From NCBI GenBank assembly GCA_964390065.1, contig CAYMGX010000001.1, positions 1 to 64,000 on the forward strand: DNA of 64,000 bases. Direction: 5' to 3'. Numbering within the stretch: the first letter of the stretch is position 1; each line of letters opens with the position of its first letter. The notes under the pieces are model-generated. The model made no database searches, had not been told where the DNA came from, and saw nothing but the letters and a program-made list of their open reading frames with translations. The position numbers were made by a program, and so were the translations under genes. Origin of the DNA: JAAZBG01 sp964390065 (lineage in GTDB: Bacteria > Fibrobacterota > Chitinivibrionia > Chitinivibrionales > Chitinispirillaceae). Shown in pieces: positions 53,644 through 63,096 of the stretch.

Positions 53644-54618
53644 ATGATAATAGTAACAGGTGGTGCTGGTTTTATAGGAAGTGCAATCGTCTGGAAATTG
53701 AATCAGATGGGCATGAATGATATCATCATTACCGATCATTTGGGAACGAGTGAAAAGTGGAAGAATCTGGTCAATCTGAGATATAACGATTATCTTGACA
53801 GAGATGTATTTGTTAAAAAACTTGAGGCAGGCGAGTTTAATTCATCAATTGAAGCTATTTTTCATATGGGAGCATGTTCTGCAACGACAGAAAGAGATGC
53901 AGATTATCTGATTGAAAACAACTTTCATTATACATTGCGTCTTGCAAAATGGGCAGTATCCAACAGGTGCAGGTTTATTTATGCATCAAGCGCTGCAACG
54001 TATGGTAATGGAGAATTTGGTTATGATGATACGCACATGAAATTCTATTCGTTAAAGCCGCTGAATATGTATGGTTATTCAAAACATCTTTTTGATTTAT
54101 ATGCCCTGCGCATGGGTTGGCTTGACAAGATAGTCGGCCTGAAATTTTTCAATGTGTTTGGGCCAAATGAATATCATAAGAGTGACATGATGAGTCTTGT
54201 ATGTAAATCATATCCGAAAATCAGGGACACTGGAGAAATATCGCTTTTTAAATCACATGTCAATGAGTATAAGGATGGTGAGCAGGTCAGAGATTTTGTT
54301 TATGTCAAGGATGCTGTTGAAATGGTCATGTATTTCTATAAAAATGATTCTGTCAATGGCATATTTAACATTGGTACAGGAAGAGAACATTCGTGGAACG
54401 ATCTCGCAAATGCGATGTTTAAAGCGTGCGGGAAACCATGTAATGTCAGATATATTGATATGCCCGAACAGATCAGGGATAAATATCAGTACTTTACAAA
54501 AGCTAATATGGATAAGCTGGCTGTTCATGGATGTACACACAAATGCATGTCGATGGATGATGCGATCGATGACTATATAAATAATTATCTGAAGCATAAC
54601 AGATACTTGGGTGAATAA
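53644..54618 (+). CDS. hldD: ADP-L-glycero-D-manno-heptose 6-epimerase
   Basis: HldD makes the heptose donor for the LPS inner core, which points to a diderm. The 324-residue protein has the Rossmann motif VTGGAGFIGSAIVWKLN, FHMGACSATTERDADYLIEN (typical of HldD), YASSAATYG and the catalytic NMYGYSKHLFDLYA, then GLKFFNVFGPNEYHKSDM. The length is normal (about 310-330). A perfect CAGGAGGATAT site precedes the ATG. The DUF342 gene follows 17 bp later, so they may be co-transcribed. Confidence 0.96.
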   Translation: MIIVTGGAGFIGSAIVWKLNQMGMNDIIITDHLGTSEKWKNLVNLRYNDYLDRDVFVKKLEAGEFNSSIEAIFHMGACSATTERDADYLIENNFHYTLRLAKWAVSNRCRFIYASSAATYGNGEFGYDDTHMKFYSLKPLNMYGYSKHLFDLYALRMGWLDKIVGLKFFNVFGPNEYHKSDMMSLVCKSYPKIRDTGEISLFKSHVNEYKDGEQVRDFVYVKDAVEMVMYFYKNDSVNGIFNIGTGREHSWNDLANAMFKACGKPCNVRYIDMPEQIRDKYQYFTKANMDKLAVHGCTHKCMSMDDAIDDYINNYLKHNRYLGE

Positions 54619-54635
54619 CATAACAGGAGACAGGT

Positions 54636-55988
54636 ATGCTTACAGGTTGTTCGATAATTACTACCCCCGATGGCCTGAAAGCGTATTTACAGATACAGCC
54701 AAAAACGTTGGTCTTTCCATCAGAGAAAGAAATTGTTGATGAGCTTCATAACAAGGGTATTGTTTTTGGTCTGGATAATCAGGCAATCAGTGCGGTTGCA
54801 TGCGGGAAAAAGAATTCTGGATTAATTGAAGTTGCCAGGGGTATTGCACCATTACCGGGTGTTAATGGCCATATTGAGATTCTGTTTGATATCAATTCTG
54901 TTGGAAAACCTAAAACACTTGAAGATGGCCGAGTGGATTATCATGAGATCTGCTCTGTTATAAATGTCAAGTGCGATATCCCACTTGCACGCCGCATTCC
55001 TCCTGCAGCAGGTGTTGAAGGAAAAAGTATTTTTGGTAAATCCATTCCACCTCCAATCCCGGACGATGTTGTTCTGATGGCCGGTGTTGGAACCAGGATT
55101 TCCTCTGATGATCTCAATCTGTTGTTGGCATCAATTGAAGGTGCAGTGTCAATTGATAGAGATGGAAAAATTGATGTCAAACGTCAGAGGGTTATTGATA
55201 ACGATATCGACTACTCAACAGGAAATATCAGTTTCGCCGGAGATTTGATTATAAACGGTACTGTCAGGGCCGGTTTTACTGTTGATGTACAGGGGAATTT
55301 AAAAGTCTGTGGAAATGTTGAGGATACACGGATTAAGTCTGGCGGATGGATAGAGATTGATGGTGGTGCCGTTGGTGCAGGCACAGGATTGATTGAGTGC
55401 ATCAGTCATGTAAAAGTACGTCATCTTGAGAATTTCTCCATACGTTCCGGTAATGATGTAGTTATTCATGAGGATTCACTTCACAGCAGTATCGTATCAG
55501 AGGGAAAAATCAGGGCAAAATCCATTATAGGCGGTTCTGTTAATGCGTTTGGAATAGAATGTGATACGGTTGGCAGTACAGCCGAAACGCGTACCGTTCT
55601 TGATATAGGGAGAATGCATCAGCTTGTTGAAGAGAAGCGTGAACTGAATAAAAAGTCAATAGAATTACGTTCCTATATTCAACAATTGAAAAATGAACAA
55701 TTTACTCTTGTTCGTGATAATATGAATGATGAAGGTCTGCTTAGCGGGGAGGATATTAATAAACTTGAAGTTTTAAAAAACAAAACATTGGAATCTATTA
55801 GAACTCATGATAAAATCAGGCAGAGAATTGACAGTATCAATGAGAAGGAAAAAACAGTCGGTTCCAGTTGCGGAATAATTGCAGAATGTATCTATCCGAA
55901 CACATTTATCAAATTTGGTAATGGGGATCGTCAGGTACAGGAATTATTAAAACATGTCAAGTTGTATGCAGGAGCACAAGGTAATTAG
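54636..55988 (+). CDS. DUF342 (FapA-like) protein
   Basis: The 450-residue protein has the DUF342 features RRIPPAAGVEGKSIFGKSIP and DNDIDYSTGNISFAGDLIIN. A right-handed, polymer-like beta repeat region follows (about 200-330: GTVRAGFTVDVQGNLKVCGN, GGAVGAGTGLIE), then a coiled coil (about 335-420). In Vibrio, FapA of this family affects polar flagellar development; in others the role is unknown. AGGAGACAGGT supports the start. The next gene, a TPR protein, starts one base after its stop. The later genes of this run are a kinase and a sigma-54 regulator. Confidence 0.87.
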   Translation: MLTGCSIITTPDGLKAYLQIQPKTLVFPSEKEIVDELHNKGIVFGLDNQAISAVACGKKNSGLIEVARGIAPLPGVNGHIEILFDINSVGKPKTLEDGRVDYHEICSVINVKCDIPLARRIPPAAGVEGKSIFGKSIPPPIPDDVVLMAGVGTRISSDDLNLLLASIEGAVSIDRDGKIDVKRQRVIDNDIDYSTGNISFAGDLIINGTVRAGFTVDVQGNLKVCGNVEDTRIKSGGWIEIDGGAVGAGTGLIECISHVKVRHLENFSIRSGNDVVIHEDSLHSSIVSEGKIRAKSIIGGSVNAFGIECDTVGSTAETRTVLDIGRMHQLVEEKRELNKKSIELRSYIQQLKNEQFTLVRDNMNDEGLLSGEDINKLEVLKNKTLESIRTHDKIRQRIDSINEKEKTVGSSCGIIAECIYPNTFIKFGNGDRQVQELLKHVKLYAGAQGN

Positions 55989-55989
55989 C

Positions 55990-57993
55990 ATGTCTCAGGT
56001 ATATTTGCGTTCGATAGCAATCCTTTCTATAGTATGTATTCTGTCAACATTGTCTGCTGCTGCGCCTGGTGATGATGAAACCGGTAATTATATTCATTAT
56101 CGTCTGGGTATTAAATATAAAGAGGAGAAACGGTATGATGATGCAATTGAGGAGTTCAGGAAAACGCTGGCATCGTATCCGGATAACTATGCTGCATACA
56201 TGCATGTAGCAGAAATCCGCTCATTGCAGGGTGAACATAACCTTGCGGCTTACAATTTAAAGAAGGCGCTTCAGTATAATCCCGGCTGGAACAAAGCTCA
56301 TAAAATGCTTGCCCGGGAATATGAACTTGACGGTCAGGTACAGAATGCGGTCACCGAATTACAAATTTATATGCAGTTATGTGATCCTGCTGAACGTGAT
56401 AGTATTCAAAAGGTAATAGACCGTTTAATTGTAAAAGGGCCTCAGTTACAATCTTTGCAGACAAGTAAAAATGATCAGTCAAAACAGGTAACAAGAACGG
56501 AACTGTCAAAGGAGAAAAATCCGGCCCAGCTGGGTGTACCGGCAAAGGATGCTGTACGCAAACAATTTCCGGTGGTGTTGGCTGGTACCGGAAATGAGGG
56601 GGCAGACCTGTTGTTTAAAGAAGCGGTACAACTTTATGAATCGAAAAAATATCCGGAAGCGCTTGATAAATTGAAACAGATACGAAGTGTTGTTCCATCA
56701 TTTTCCGGAGTCTACTATTTTGCCGGATTGATCCGCAGGGAAACCGGTCAGAATAAAATGGCCAAAATTAACTTTCTTAAAGGTGTCGACTATCCATCAG
56801 AAGGTTATAATTCATATTTACATTTAGGTAAAATTCTTGCAGAAGAGCAAAACTATAACGAAGCGATAAAGTATATGTCGTTGTTTGTTGAGAAGGCATC
56901 ATCAGAGACTGATAAAAAAAACGGGCGGGACCTGATTGCATTATATCGTAAAAAAATGGGTGGTGGAACAGTTGATAAAAATTTACCAGAAACTTCATTA
57001 AAAATGCAAGGTATCGGTGAAGAACCTGATAGTAATGATCCTGTTGCCGGCCGCGTTATTCCTCATGAGAAATATATTACACCGATAGAGATTCAGATTG
57101 ATTCATTATTATCAATGATGACTGTTGATACACTGACAGACGCCGGGCAGAAATTACTTGGTGGAATCCGTGCGTTTCAAAACTCCAATTATGATCAGGC
57201 AATAAAGGAGTTCAGGCGTATCCTGGCATCTAATCCTGCGGGTACTGTCGCATTGAACAGCATTTACAATACGGGAGTGTGTTATTATAAACTGCATCTG
57301 TTTAAAGATGCTGAGAATCAATTCCAGCAGGTGATTGAAAAGTTTCCGGATCATTGGGCTGCATCACAATCACTTTTCTTAAAAGCCTGCACCTATCTTG
57401 AAAGAAAAGATAACGGAGTTGCCGAGAAACTGCTCAGGAAATTTCTACAGGAAAATAAGGATCACCACTGGACTGGATATGCTTATGAGCGTCTTGGGGA
57501 TGCATATCTTGAAATGGGACAGGATAAGAAAACAATTGATGCCTATGTACAGGCAGTCGCAAAAGTCAGTAACCCTGCTGATCATGTAAGAATTTATTTC
57601 AAGACCGGAAATGTGTATCTAAAGCTTGATAATCCATCCAGGGCAATTGATGCATTCAAGCAGGCAATTACAATCGGGGAGAAACGGTCAGTGTTCACAA
57701 GAGTCCCTGATGCCTATTACCGGATTGCTGACGAAATGTATAAACAAAAGGAATATAAAAACGCCCTTGAATACTATACAAAAGTAACCCGTAAATATAC
57801 AGCGTTTCAGGAAACACCCTGGGGGTTATTTCAGATCGGTACTATTTACAAAAACCTTAAAGATTTCCAGAAAGCTATAGATACTTTTAAGGATTTGATC
57901 GATCGTTTTTCCGATGATTATTGGGCCAGGCAGGCGAAAGCCAAAATGGAAGATACGATTTGGGAAAGTGAATATCAGAATGTTCTTAGATAA
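55990..57993 (+). CDS. Secreted TPR-repeat protein
   Basis: The 667-residue protein starts with a signal peptide (MSQVYLRSIAILSIVCILST, cleavage likely near AAAPG). TPR repeats follow at both ends (for example ALQYNPGWNKAHKMLAREYE, then AIKEFRRILASNPAGTVALN and AIDAFKQAITIGEKRSVFTR). A low-complexity linker lies around residues 150-200. The ATG at 55990 is preferred over an upstream one in the DUF342 gene because it begins the signal peptide. It is a periplasmic protein-binding scaffold by inference. The last repeats resemble YbgF/BamD-type tails. Confidence 0.83.
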   Translation: MSQVYLRSIAILSIVCILSTLSAAAPGDDETGNYIHYRLGIKYKEEKRYDDAIEEFRKTLASYPDNYAAYMHVAEIRSLQGEHNLAAYNLKKALQYNPGWNKAHKMLAREYELDGQVQNAVTELQIYMQLCDPAERDSIQKVIDRLIVKGPQLQSLQTSKNDQSKQVTRTELSKEKNPAQLGVPAKDAVRKQFPVVLAGTGNEGADLLFKEAVQLYESKKYPEALDKLKQIRSVVPSFSGVYYFAGLIRRETGQNKMAKINFLKGVDYPSEGYNSYLHLGKILAEEQNYNEAIKYMSLFVEKASSETDKKNGRDLIALYRKKMGGGTVDKNLPETSLKMQGIGEEPDSNDPVAGRVIPHEKYITPIEIQIDSLLSMMTVDTLTDAGQKLLGGIRAFQNSNYDQAIKEFRRILASNPAGTVALNSIYNTGVCYYKLHLFKDAENQFQQVIEKFPDHWAASQSLFLKACTYLERKDNGVAEKLLRKFLQENKDHHWTGYAYERLGDAYLEMGQDKKTIDAYVQAVAKVSNPADHVRIYFKTGNVYLKLDNPSRAIDAFKQAITIGEKRSVFTRVPDAYYRIADEMYKQKEYKNALEYYTKVTRKYTAFQETPWGLFQIGTIYKNLKDFQKAIDTFKDLIDRFSDDYWARQAKAKMEDTIWESEYQNVLR

Positions 57994-58026
57994 ATCACTC
58001 AACAAAACGATAAGTAGTTGAATTAT

Positions 58027-58416
58027 ATGAATGACAATGATATACTAATAATTCGTGAATTAATTGAATCATACAGGAAACAATGTGACTGGTATGATCA
58101 GCTTCGGGTGATGGATCAGAAAATTCTAAGCAGACTGATCCTTTCACGTGGTGATATGCACGAGATGATGTATAGTTTTGAAAAGAAAAAAATGTTAATT
58201 GACAACCTCGAAATTGAACGCACTCGTACATCAGATGCCGTGCAATATTGGCAAAAGATAAAAAGTACGTTTCCAGAGTGTGATGATACTGAAGAGTTGA
58301 ATGCAATTCTCGAAAAGACTACAAATACAATTAAGGGTTTTCTTGATGAAGAAGAGAAAATTAAGAAGTATATCGAAGGTATTGTCAAGAAAGAAACGTC
58401 TCAGATTTCCCAGTGA
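58027..58416 (+). CDS. Coiled-coil protein, possibly flagellar chaperone-like
   Basis: The 129-residue protein is helical throughout with heptad-like stretches (IIRELIESYRKQCDWYDQLR, FEKKKMLIDNLEIERTRTSD, TTNTIKGFLDEEEKIKKYIE). Its size and pattern recall FlgN/FliT-type export chaperones, but the similarity is weak. It sits between a TPR gene and a PAS kinase gene in the proposed flagellar regulatory run. ATG 58027 is favoured over a TTG three codons upstream; neither has a clear ribosome-binding site. Confidence 0.6.
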   Translation: MNDNDILIIRELIESYRKQCDWYDQLRVMDQKILSRLILSRGDMHEMMYSFEKKKMLIDNLEIERTRTSDAVQYWQKIKSTFPECDDTEELNAILEKTTNTIKGFLDEEEKIKKYIEGIVKKETSQISQ

Positions 58417-58493
58417 ACCGTTTTGTTTTCATTCCGCATTCATCGATGTATTTGTAAAAAACCATTCCATTTATAACAACGGAGAGATCGTAG

Positions 58494-59759
58494 TTGTCAA
58501 ATAATACCAGCAATATCGATCTTTCATCAATGTCGCCGGAGATTTTTGAATCTCTCAGAAATGCTTTTTCTGAATTTCAGGAAAAAGCGGAACGGCTTAG
58601 TAGTGCTTATGAGGCAATGCAGGCTGATTTCAAAAAAATAAACATTGAACTTGACAAAAAAAACAGTGAACTTGAGGAAAGCCTGACTCGTCAGGAGGAG
58701 ATGCGTACCTATTTAAACAGCATTCTCGAAAGTATGGAAAATGGTGTAATCGGCGTTGATATTGAGGGAAATATTACACATTTTAACAGGGCTGCATCTG
58801 AAATAACCGGATATGATGTTACAAATGTCATGTATAAACCATTTGTTGATTTCTTTGGCAGCGACACTCAGGAAGAACCGATGCTGCTTCATGTTTTAAA
58901 CACCGGAAAAGAGCAGCTTCGGGATGAAAAAGTCATATGGCATAGTGATGGGCATCCGGTACCTGTATCGTATCAGACTGCAATTCTTCGTGACAGCAAA
59001 GGCACACGAATCGGGGCTGTCGAGATCTTCAGTGATATTTCCAGAATCAAGGCACTTGAAAAAGAGATGCAGCAGGCAAAAACCATGGCCGCACTCGGTG
59101 AGATGTCTGCAACAGTTGCACATGAGATCCGTAATCCGCTCGGGGCAATGGGGGTATGGGCCGGTTTACTGGAGAGAGATATAAGCGTTGATGATCCTCG
59201 CCGAAAAACACTTGGGAAAATTATCGAAGGGTTATCAAAACTTAACAAAATAGTATCTAATCTTCTTGTCTATACCCGTCCGGTAAAAACAGAGTTGCGC
59301 AAAGTGCAAATTGACAAGGTTGTAGCAGAAATTATCGACTTTGTCCAGATAGAAATTGAACGGCTCAGGCAGAATATTGTTATAGAACGAAAATTTTGTG
59401 ATCATCCTGTTTTTGTTCTTGTTGATCCGGAGAAAATGGGGCAGGTTGTGTTGAATTTATGTTTGAATGCAATCCAGGCAATGCCAGAAAATGGCACTCT
59501 TACGGTTCATATTGATAAACAGGATGATGCCGGGCATGGATATGCAGTATTTACCATTGCTGATACCGGAATCGGAATTGAAAAAGAACTGATCAATAAA
59601 ATATTTGATCCTTTTTTTACTACAAAAGAAAATGGAACCGGGCTGGGGCTTGCGATAGTAAAGAAGTTTGTTGAGTCTCACAGTGGTTATATTGATATAA
59701 AAAGTGTATCAGGTGAAGGTACTCAGGTTAAAGTTTTTCTGCCGTTATTAAAGGAGTAG
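58494..59759 (+). CDS. PAS-domain sensor histidine kinase
   Basis: The 421-residue cytoplasmic kinase has an N-terminal coiled coil (about 25-75), a PAS domain (about 78-185: NSILESMENGVIGVDIEGNI), a HisKA domain with the phospho-accepting His in VAHEIRNPLGAMGVW, and an ATPase domain with N box NLCLNAIQAM, G1 DTGIGIEKE, F box FDPFFTTK and G2 GTGLGLAIVKK. There is no transmembrane segment. It resembles FlgS/AtoS-type kinases paired with sigma-54 regulators. TTG 58494 is accepted as the start because GGAG lies upstream. The regulator gene follows at 10 bp. Confidence 0.93.
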   Translation: MSNNTSNIDLSSMSPEIFESLRNAFSEFQEKAERLSSAYEAMQADFKKINIELDKKNSELEESLTRQEEMRTYLNSILESMENGVIGVDIEGNITHFNRAASEITGYDVTNVMYKPFVDFFGSDTQEEPMLLHVLNTGKEQLRDEKVIWHSDGHPVPVSYQTAILRDSKGTRIGAVEIFSDISRIKALEKEMQQAKTMAALGEMSATVAHEIRNPLGAMGVWAGLLERDISVDDPRRKTLGKIIEGLSKLNKIVSNLLVYTRPVKTELRKVQIDKVVAEIIDFVQIEIERLRQNIVIERKFCDHPVFVLVDPEKMGQVVLNLCLNAIQAMPENGTLTVHIDKQDDAGHGYAVFTIADTGIGIEKELINKIFDPFFTTKENGTGLGLAIVKKFVESHSGYIDIKSVSGEGTQVKVFLPLLKE

Positions 59760-59769
59760 AGGAAAGAAA

Positions 59770-61134
59770 ATGGTAAACAAACGAATCCTTGTTGTTGATG
59801 ATAATGAACTGTTCAGGGAATCAATTGTGGAAACCTTACGACGGCAGAATTATACTGTTGATGCTGCTAAAGATGGTCCTAATGCATTGCAAATGGTGCA
59901 GATCAACAAATATAATCTTGTTATTTCCGATATGAAAATGCCCGGAATGACAGGTATTCAGCTACTTGAAAATATCAAGAAACTTGATCCTGATATGCCG
60001 TTTTTGATTATTACCGCATACGGGGCAATTGAAACTGCTGTTGACGCAATGAAAAAAGGTGCATACGATTTTCTTCAGAAATCCGACAGTCTCATTCGAG
60101 AACTTGAATTGACAGTTGAACGAACGCTTCAGTTTCAATCGTTACTCGCTGAAAACAGGAACCTTAAATCAGTAATTAAAAAACAGACTGATTTTATTGG
60201 TCATAATAATGTAATGAACGAGATTCGTTTGATGATAAATTCAGTTGCAGAGAGCAAATCAACAGTGCTTATAACCGGGGAGTCAGGGACTGGAAAAGAA
60301 TTAATTGCACGGGCAATACATTTTCAGAGTAAACGGAATAATGGCCCTTTTGTAAAGGTTAATTGTGCAGCGCTTCCTGAAGGGTTAATTGAATCTGAAT
60401 TGTTTGGACATGAAAAAGGTGCATTCACGGGTGCGATAAAGCAGAAAAAAGGCATGTTCGAGAGCGCATCGGGTGGAAGTCTGCTGCTTGATGAAATCGG
60501 GGAGATGCCGATGATTGCTCAGGCAAAACTGCTTCGCGTTCTTCAGGAAAAAGAGATACACAAGGTCGGTGGTGATGATCCCATAGAGGTTGACGTACGT
60601 GTAATTGCTACTACTAACCGTGACCTTGAGAGTCAGGTACGTGATGGATTCTTCCGTGAGGACCTTTTTTACCGGCTGAATGTTTTTCATGTACATCTGC
60701 CACCACTGCATGACCGTAAAGATGATATTCCGGAAATGGTGGCTCATTTTATCCGGAAGTTCAATCTTGAAAACGGTTTCCATGTGGAAGGACTTGATGA
60801 TAGTTGTATTCCGGTGATTACATCATATAACTGGCCCGGCAATATCAGGGAACTCGAGAATGCTGTTGAACGGGCTGTTGTATTGACAAAAACAGGCTTG
60901 ATAAAACCGGAGATGTTCAAATTCCATACACGGTTGCATCACGATGATGCAACTGGTTTACAGCCGGGAACTACAGTTGCTGAAGCTGAAAAGCAGTTAA
61001 TTTACAAGACGCTTGATCATTGTAATAACAACCGGACAAAAGCCGCAGAACTATTGGGAATTTCAATACGAACACTGCGAAATAAACTTAACGAGTATGA
61101 TGGACGGGTGGCGGATGAGAATGAGGGTGAGTAG
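59770..61134 (+). CDS. NtrC-family sigma-54 response regulator
   Basis: The 454-residue protein has a receiver domain (phospho-Asp54 in VISDMKMPGM). The sigma-54 AAA+ domain has Walker A GESGTGKE, the sigma-54 contact loop GAFTGA in GHEKGAFTGAIKQKKG, and Walker B LLLDEIGEMP. The C-terminal Fis-type HTH is NNRTKAAELLGISIRTLRNK. It should activate sigma-54 promoters when phosphorylated by the adjacent kinase. The window contains two sigma-54 promoters, before flagellin and before flgJ, so a flagellar FlgR/FleR role is likely but not proven. Confidence 0.93.
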   Translation: MVNKRILVVDDNELFRESIVETLRRQNYTVDAAKDGPNALQMVQINKYNLVISDMKMPGMTGIQLLENIKKLDPDMPFLIITAYGAIETAVDAMKKGAYDFLQKSDSLIRELELTVERTLQFQSLLAENRNLKSVIKKQTDFIGHNNVMNEIRLMINSVAESKSTVLITGESGTGKELIARAIHFQSKRNNGPFVKVNCAALPEGLIESELFGHEKGAFTGAIKQKKGMFESASGGSLLLDEIGEMPMIAQAKLLRVLQEKEIHKVGGDDPIEVDVRVIATTNRDLESQVRDGFFREDLFYRLNVFHVHLPPLHDRKDDIPEMVAHFIRKFNLENGFHVEGLDDSCIPVITSYNWPGNIRELENAVERAVVLTKTGLIKPEMFKFHTRLHHDDATGLQPGTTVAEAEKQLIYKTLDHCNNNRTKAAELLGISIRTLRNKLNEYDGRVADENEGE

Positions 61135-61167
61135 TTTGTGAAATACTTCTGTAACCGATTGACCGTT

Positions 61168-62025
61168 CTACTCTGCAATAAGATATTTTCCACGTTCGCA
61201 TCTGACAATATTTTCATGCACAAGCTGCGAGAGTACCGGGAGCAATGATTCCGTGTCATTATTGAGCAATGATGACAGGCTTTTAGTTGTACAGGATTTG
61301 TTTTCCAGAAGTACTTTCAAGATTTTTCCGCGAAGTTCGCGTCTGGAGCCCCTGAAAGCAGTCTGTTTCTTATATGATCTGCTTTTTTTCGATTCGTTAC
61401 CAATTGACTTTTTTATCATAGTCCCGTAATCCATCATGGCAGAATACCACTCCCTTGGATTCTTTATGTCAAGTACTTTTTCTGCAGCATCCATTAACAA
61501 TATGTCATTTATGTTTTGTTTATCTCTGAAGAAATGGTAGATGAGCACTGTACGAATATTAGTTTCAAGAAAAACAACCGGTTTATTAAATGCGAATGCG
61601 GTAATCGATGCTGCTGTTGCATTTCCTATACCGGGAAGTGTTCTTAATTGCTCCGGTGAATCAGGTAAGGTACAGCCAAATGTTTGAACAATCATTCTTG
61701 CTGCATTTCTGAGAGCCATTGCCCGTCGATTATACCCAAGCCCTTTCCAGGCTGCAAGAACATCTTCAAGGCTGGATTCTGCCAGCGTTCTGAAATCAGG
61801 AAATAATCCGGTGAAGTCAATAAATTTGCTGATAACTCTGTCAACCTGTGTCTGCTGCAACATCACTTCAGAAATAAAAATGTGGTATGGATTGTAATCT
61901 GTACGCCAGGGAAGATGTGCTCTGGAATTGCTTCTGTAATATGAATACACTAATTTACGAAATGCAATAATATCTTGTTTTGATGGTATATCAAAGGAGA
62001 ACTCAAATGAACTTTGTGATAACAC
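61168..62025 (-). CDS. MutY-like DNA glycosylase without iron-sulfur cysteines
   Basis: The 285-residue protein has the HhH-GPD fold of adenine glycosylases: LPWRTDYNPYHIFISEVMLQ followed by QTQVDRVI, WKGLGYNRRAMALRNAA, and the helix-hairpin-helix LRTLPGIGNATAASITAFAF. The catalytic Asp position reads VFLETNIRTVL, with Glu instead of Asp. The C-terminal part that carries four cluster cysteines in MutY (MDYGTMIKKSIGNESKKSRS here) has none. A family with this ending and a winged-helix-like C-terminus exists in diverse bacteria and archaea. The GTG start has AAAGGAA upstream. It is convergent with the NtrC-type gene. Confidence 0.82.
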   Translation of the reverse strand: MLSQSSFEFSFDIPSKQDIIAFRKLVYSYYRSNSRAHLPWRTDYNPYHIFISEVMLQQTQVDRVISKFIDFTGLFPDFRTLAESSLEDVLAAWKGLGYNRRAMALRNAARMIVQTFGCTLPDSPEQLRTLPGIGNATAASITAFAFNKPVVFLETNIRTVLIYHFFRDKQNINDILLMDAAEKVLDIKNPREWYSAMMDYGTMIKKSIGNESKKSRSYKKQTAFRGSRRELRGKILKVLLENKSCTTKSLSSLLNNDTESLLPVLSQLVHENIVRCERGKYLIAE

Positions 62026-62129
62026 CGACGTTCCTTTAATATCCTGCTAATTGTTGCTCAGTGTGTTAAAAACTTACGTTATACGTTCTATAGAAGAAAA
62101 ACTAACGATCCTTTGCCTGGCATCATTTG

Positions 62130-63068
62130 TCATGCTTTAAGGTCGTCCGAGGTTGGTAATGAATCGATTCCGCCTCCCTTTAGTCCTTTATACTGTGCAA
62201 CGCTATTTGCAAAACGGGCCGCAGTAAATGCATCAAAACCCCGGGCAATGCAATGAAGAAAGCCGCCATTGAAAGCACTTCCGATAAGTGTGTAATCCTG
62301 AATTGATTCATCAGCTTTCTCCTGGTGTATCTCTTCCACTTTGCCATCATAGCCGACAAAACACCCATCGGGACCGGTTTTAACAACGACAATCGAAACA
62401 CCCCGGTCCCATAAAAATCCGATTACATCAAGAGGTCGTTCATAACCGAATAACGCTTTGGTTTCATCCGGCGATGATGGGAAAATGACATCAATGAGTG
62501 GTAACACACCCCATAAACACTCTTTGGCATCATCAAGAGACCAGCGCTGAAGTCTCAGGTTCGGATCATACGCTACCATTATGTCATTACTATGTGCAAA
62601 GTGAAATGCCTTGAAAATTGCATGCCGGGCAGCTTTTGAGACCGATTGAAGTTCACTTGAAGCATAAACGATTTTACAATTTTCGATAAGATCATCATAG
62701 ATCATGGATGGCGTAATGTGTTCAGCGGCATTTCCAGGCCTGTGAACAAGGTATTCACGCTGATCGGGGTATCTGGTACTGGCAAAATAAATCCCGTTAT
62801 ATCCATGACTTGTAATAACATGATCAATATTTATTCCCTGAGAAAGTAATCGTTCACGGATCATCGAGTGGAACGGATCACGCGCAACTGACGAAACAAA
62901 TGAAACGCCTGACCCCAAACGTGCTGCAGTCGCAGCAGTGACAATATCAGCACCGCCGATATCTTTATTATATGAATTGTTCAGGCATATGTCTCCATCA
63001 CACCTGAACTCAATAAAGCATTCACCTATGACAAGCAGGTCATAGTCACGTATATGTATTGGTTTCAT
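62130..63068 (-). CDS. PfkB-family sugar kinase-like protein with changed active site
   Basis: The 312-residue protein has the ribokinase fold: VIGECFIEFRC near the start, GGADIVTAATAARLGSGVSF, and VAYDPNLRLQRW. The catalytic GAGD motif, normally DTTGAGDAF, reads DYTLIGSAFNGGFL, with Ser for the base Asp. The codon is AGT, so it is not a sequencing slip of a single base from GAT. It may be inactive or use another residue. It is transcribed with the ADP-ribosylglycohydrolase gene, whose stop lies 28 bp upstream. Closest by feel to 2-keto-3-deoxygluconate kinases. Confidence 0.8.
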   Translation of the reverse strand: MKPIHIRDYDLLVIGECFIEFRCDGDICLNNSYNKDIGGADIVTAATAARLGSGVSFVSSVARDPFHSMIRERLLSQGINIDHVITSHGYNGIYFASTRYPDQREYLVHRPGNAAEHITPSMIYDDLIENCKIVYASSELQSVSKAARHAIFKAFHFAHSNDIMVAYDPNLRLQRWSLDDAKECLWGVLPLIDVIFPSSPDETKALFGYERPLDVIGFLWDRGVSIVVVKTGPDGCFVGYDGKVEEIHQEKADESIQDYTLIGSAFNGGFLHCIARGFDAFTAARFANSVAQYKGLKGGGIDSLPTSDDLKA

Positions 63069-63096
63069 TTAATTTTCCGCACACTGTATTGTGCTA

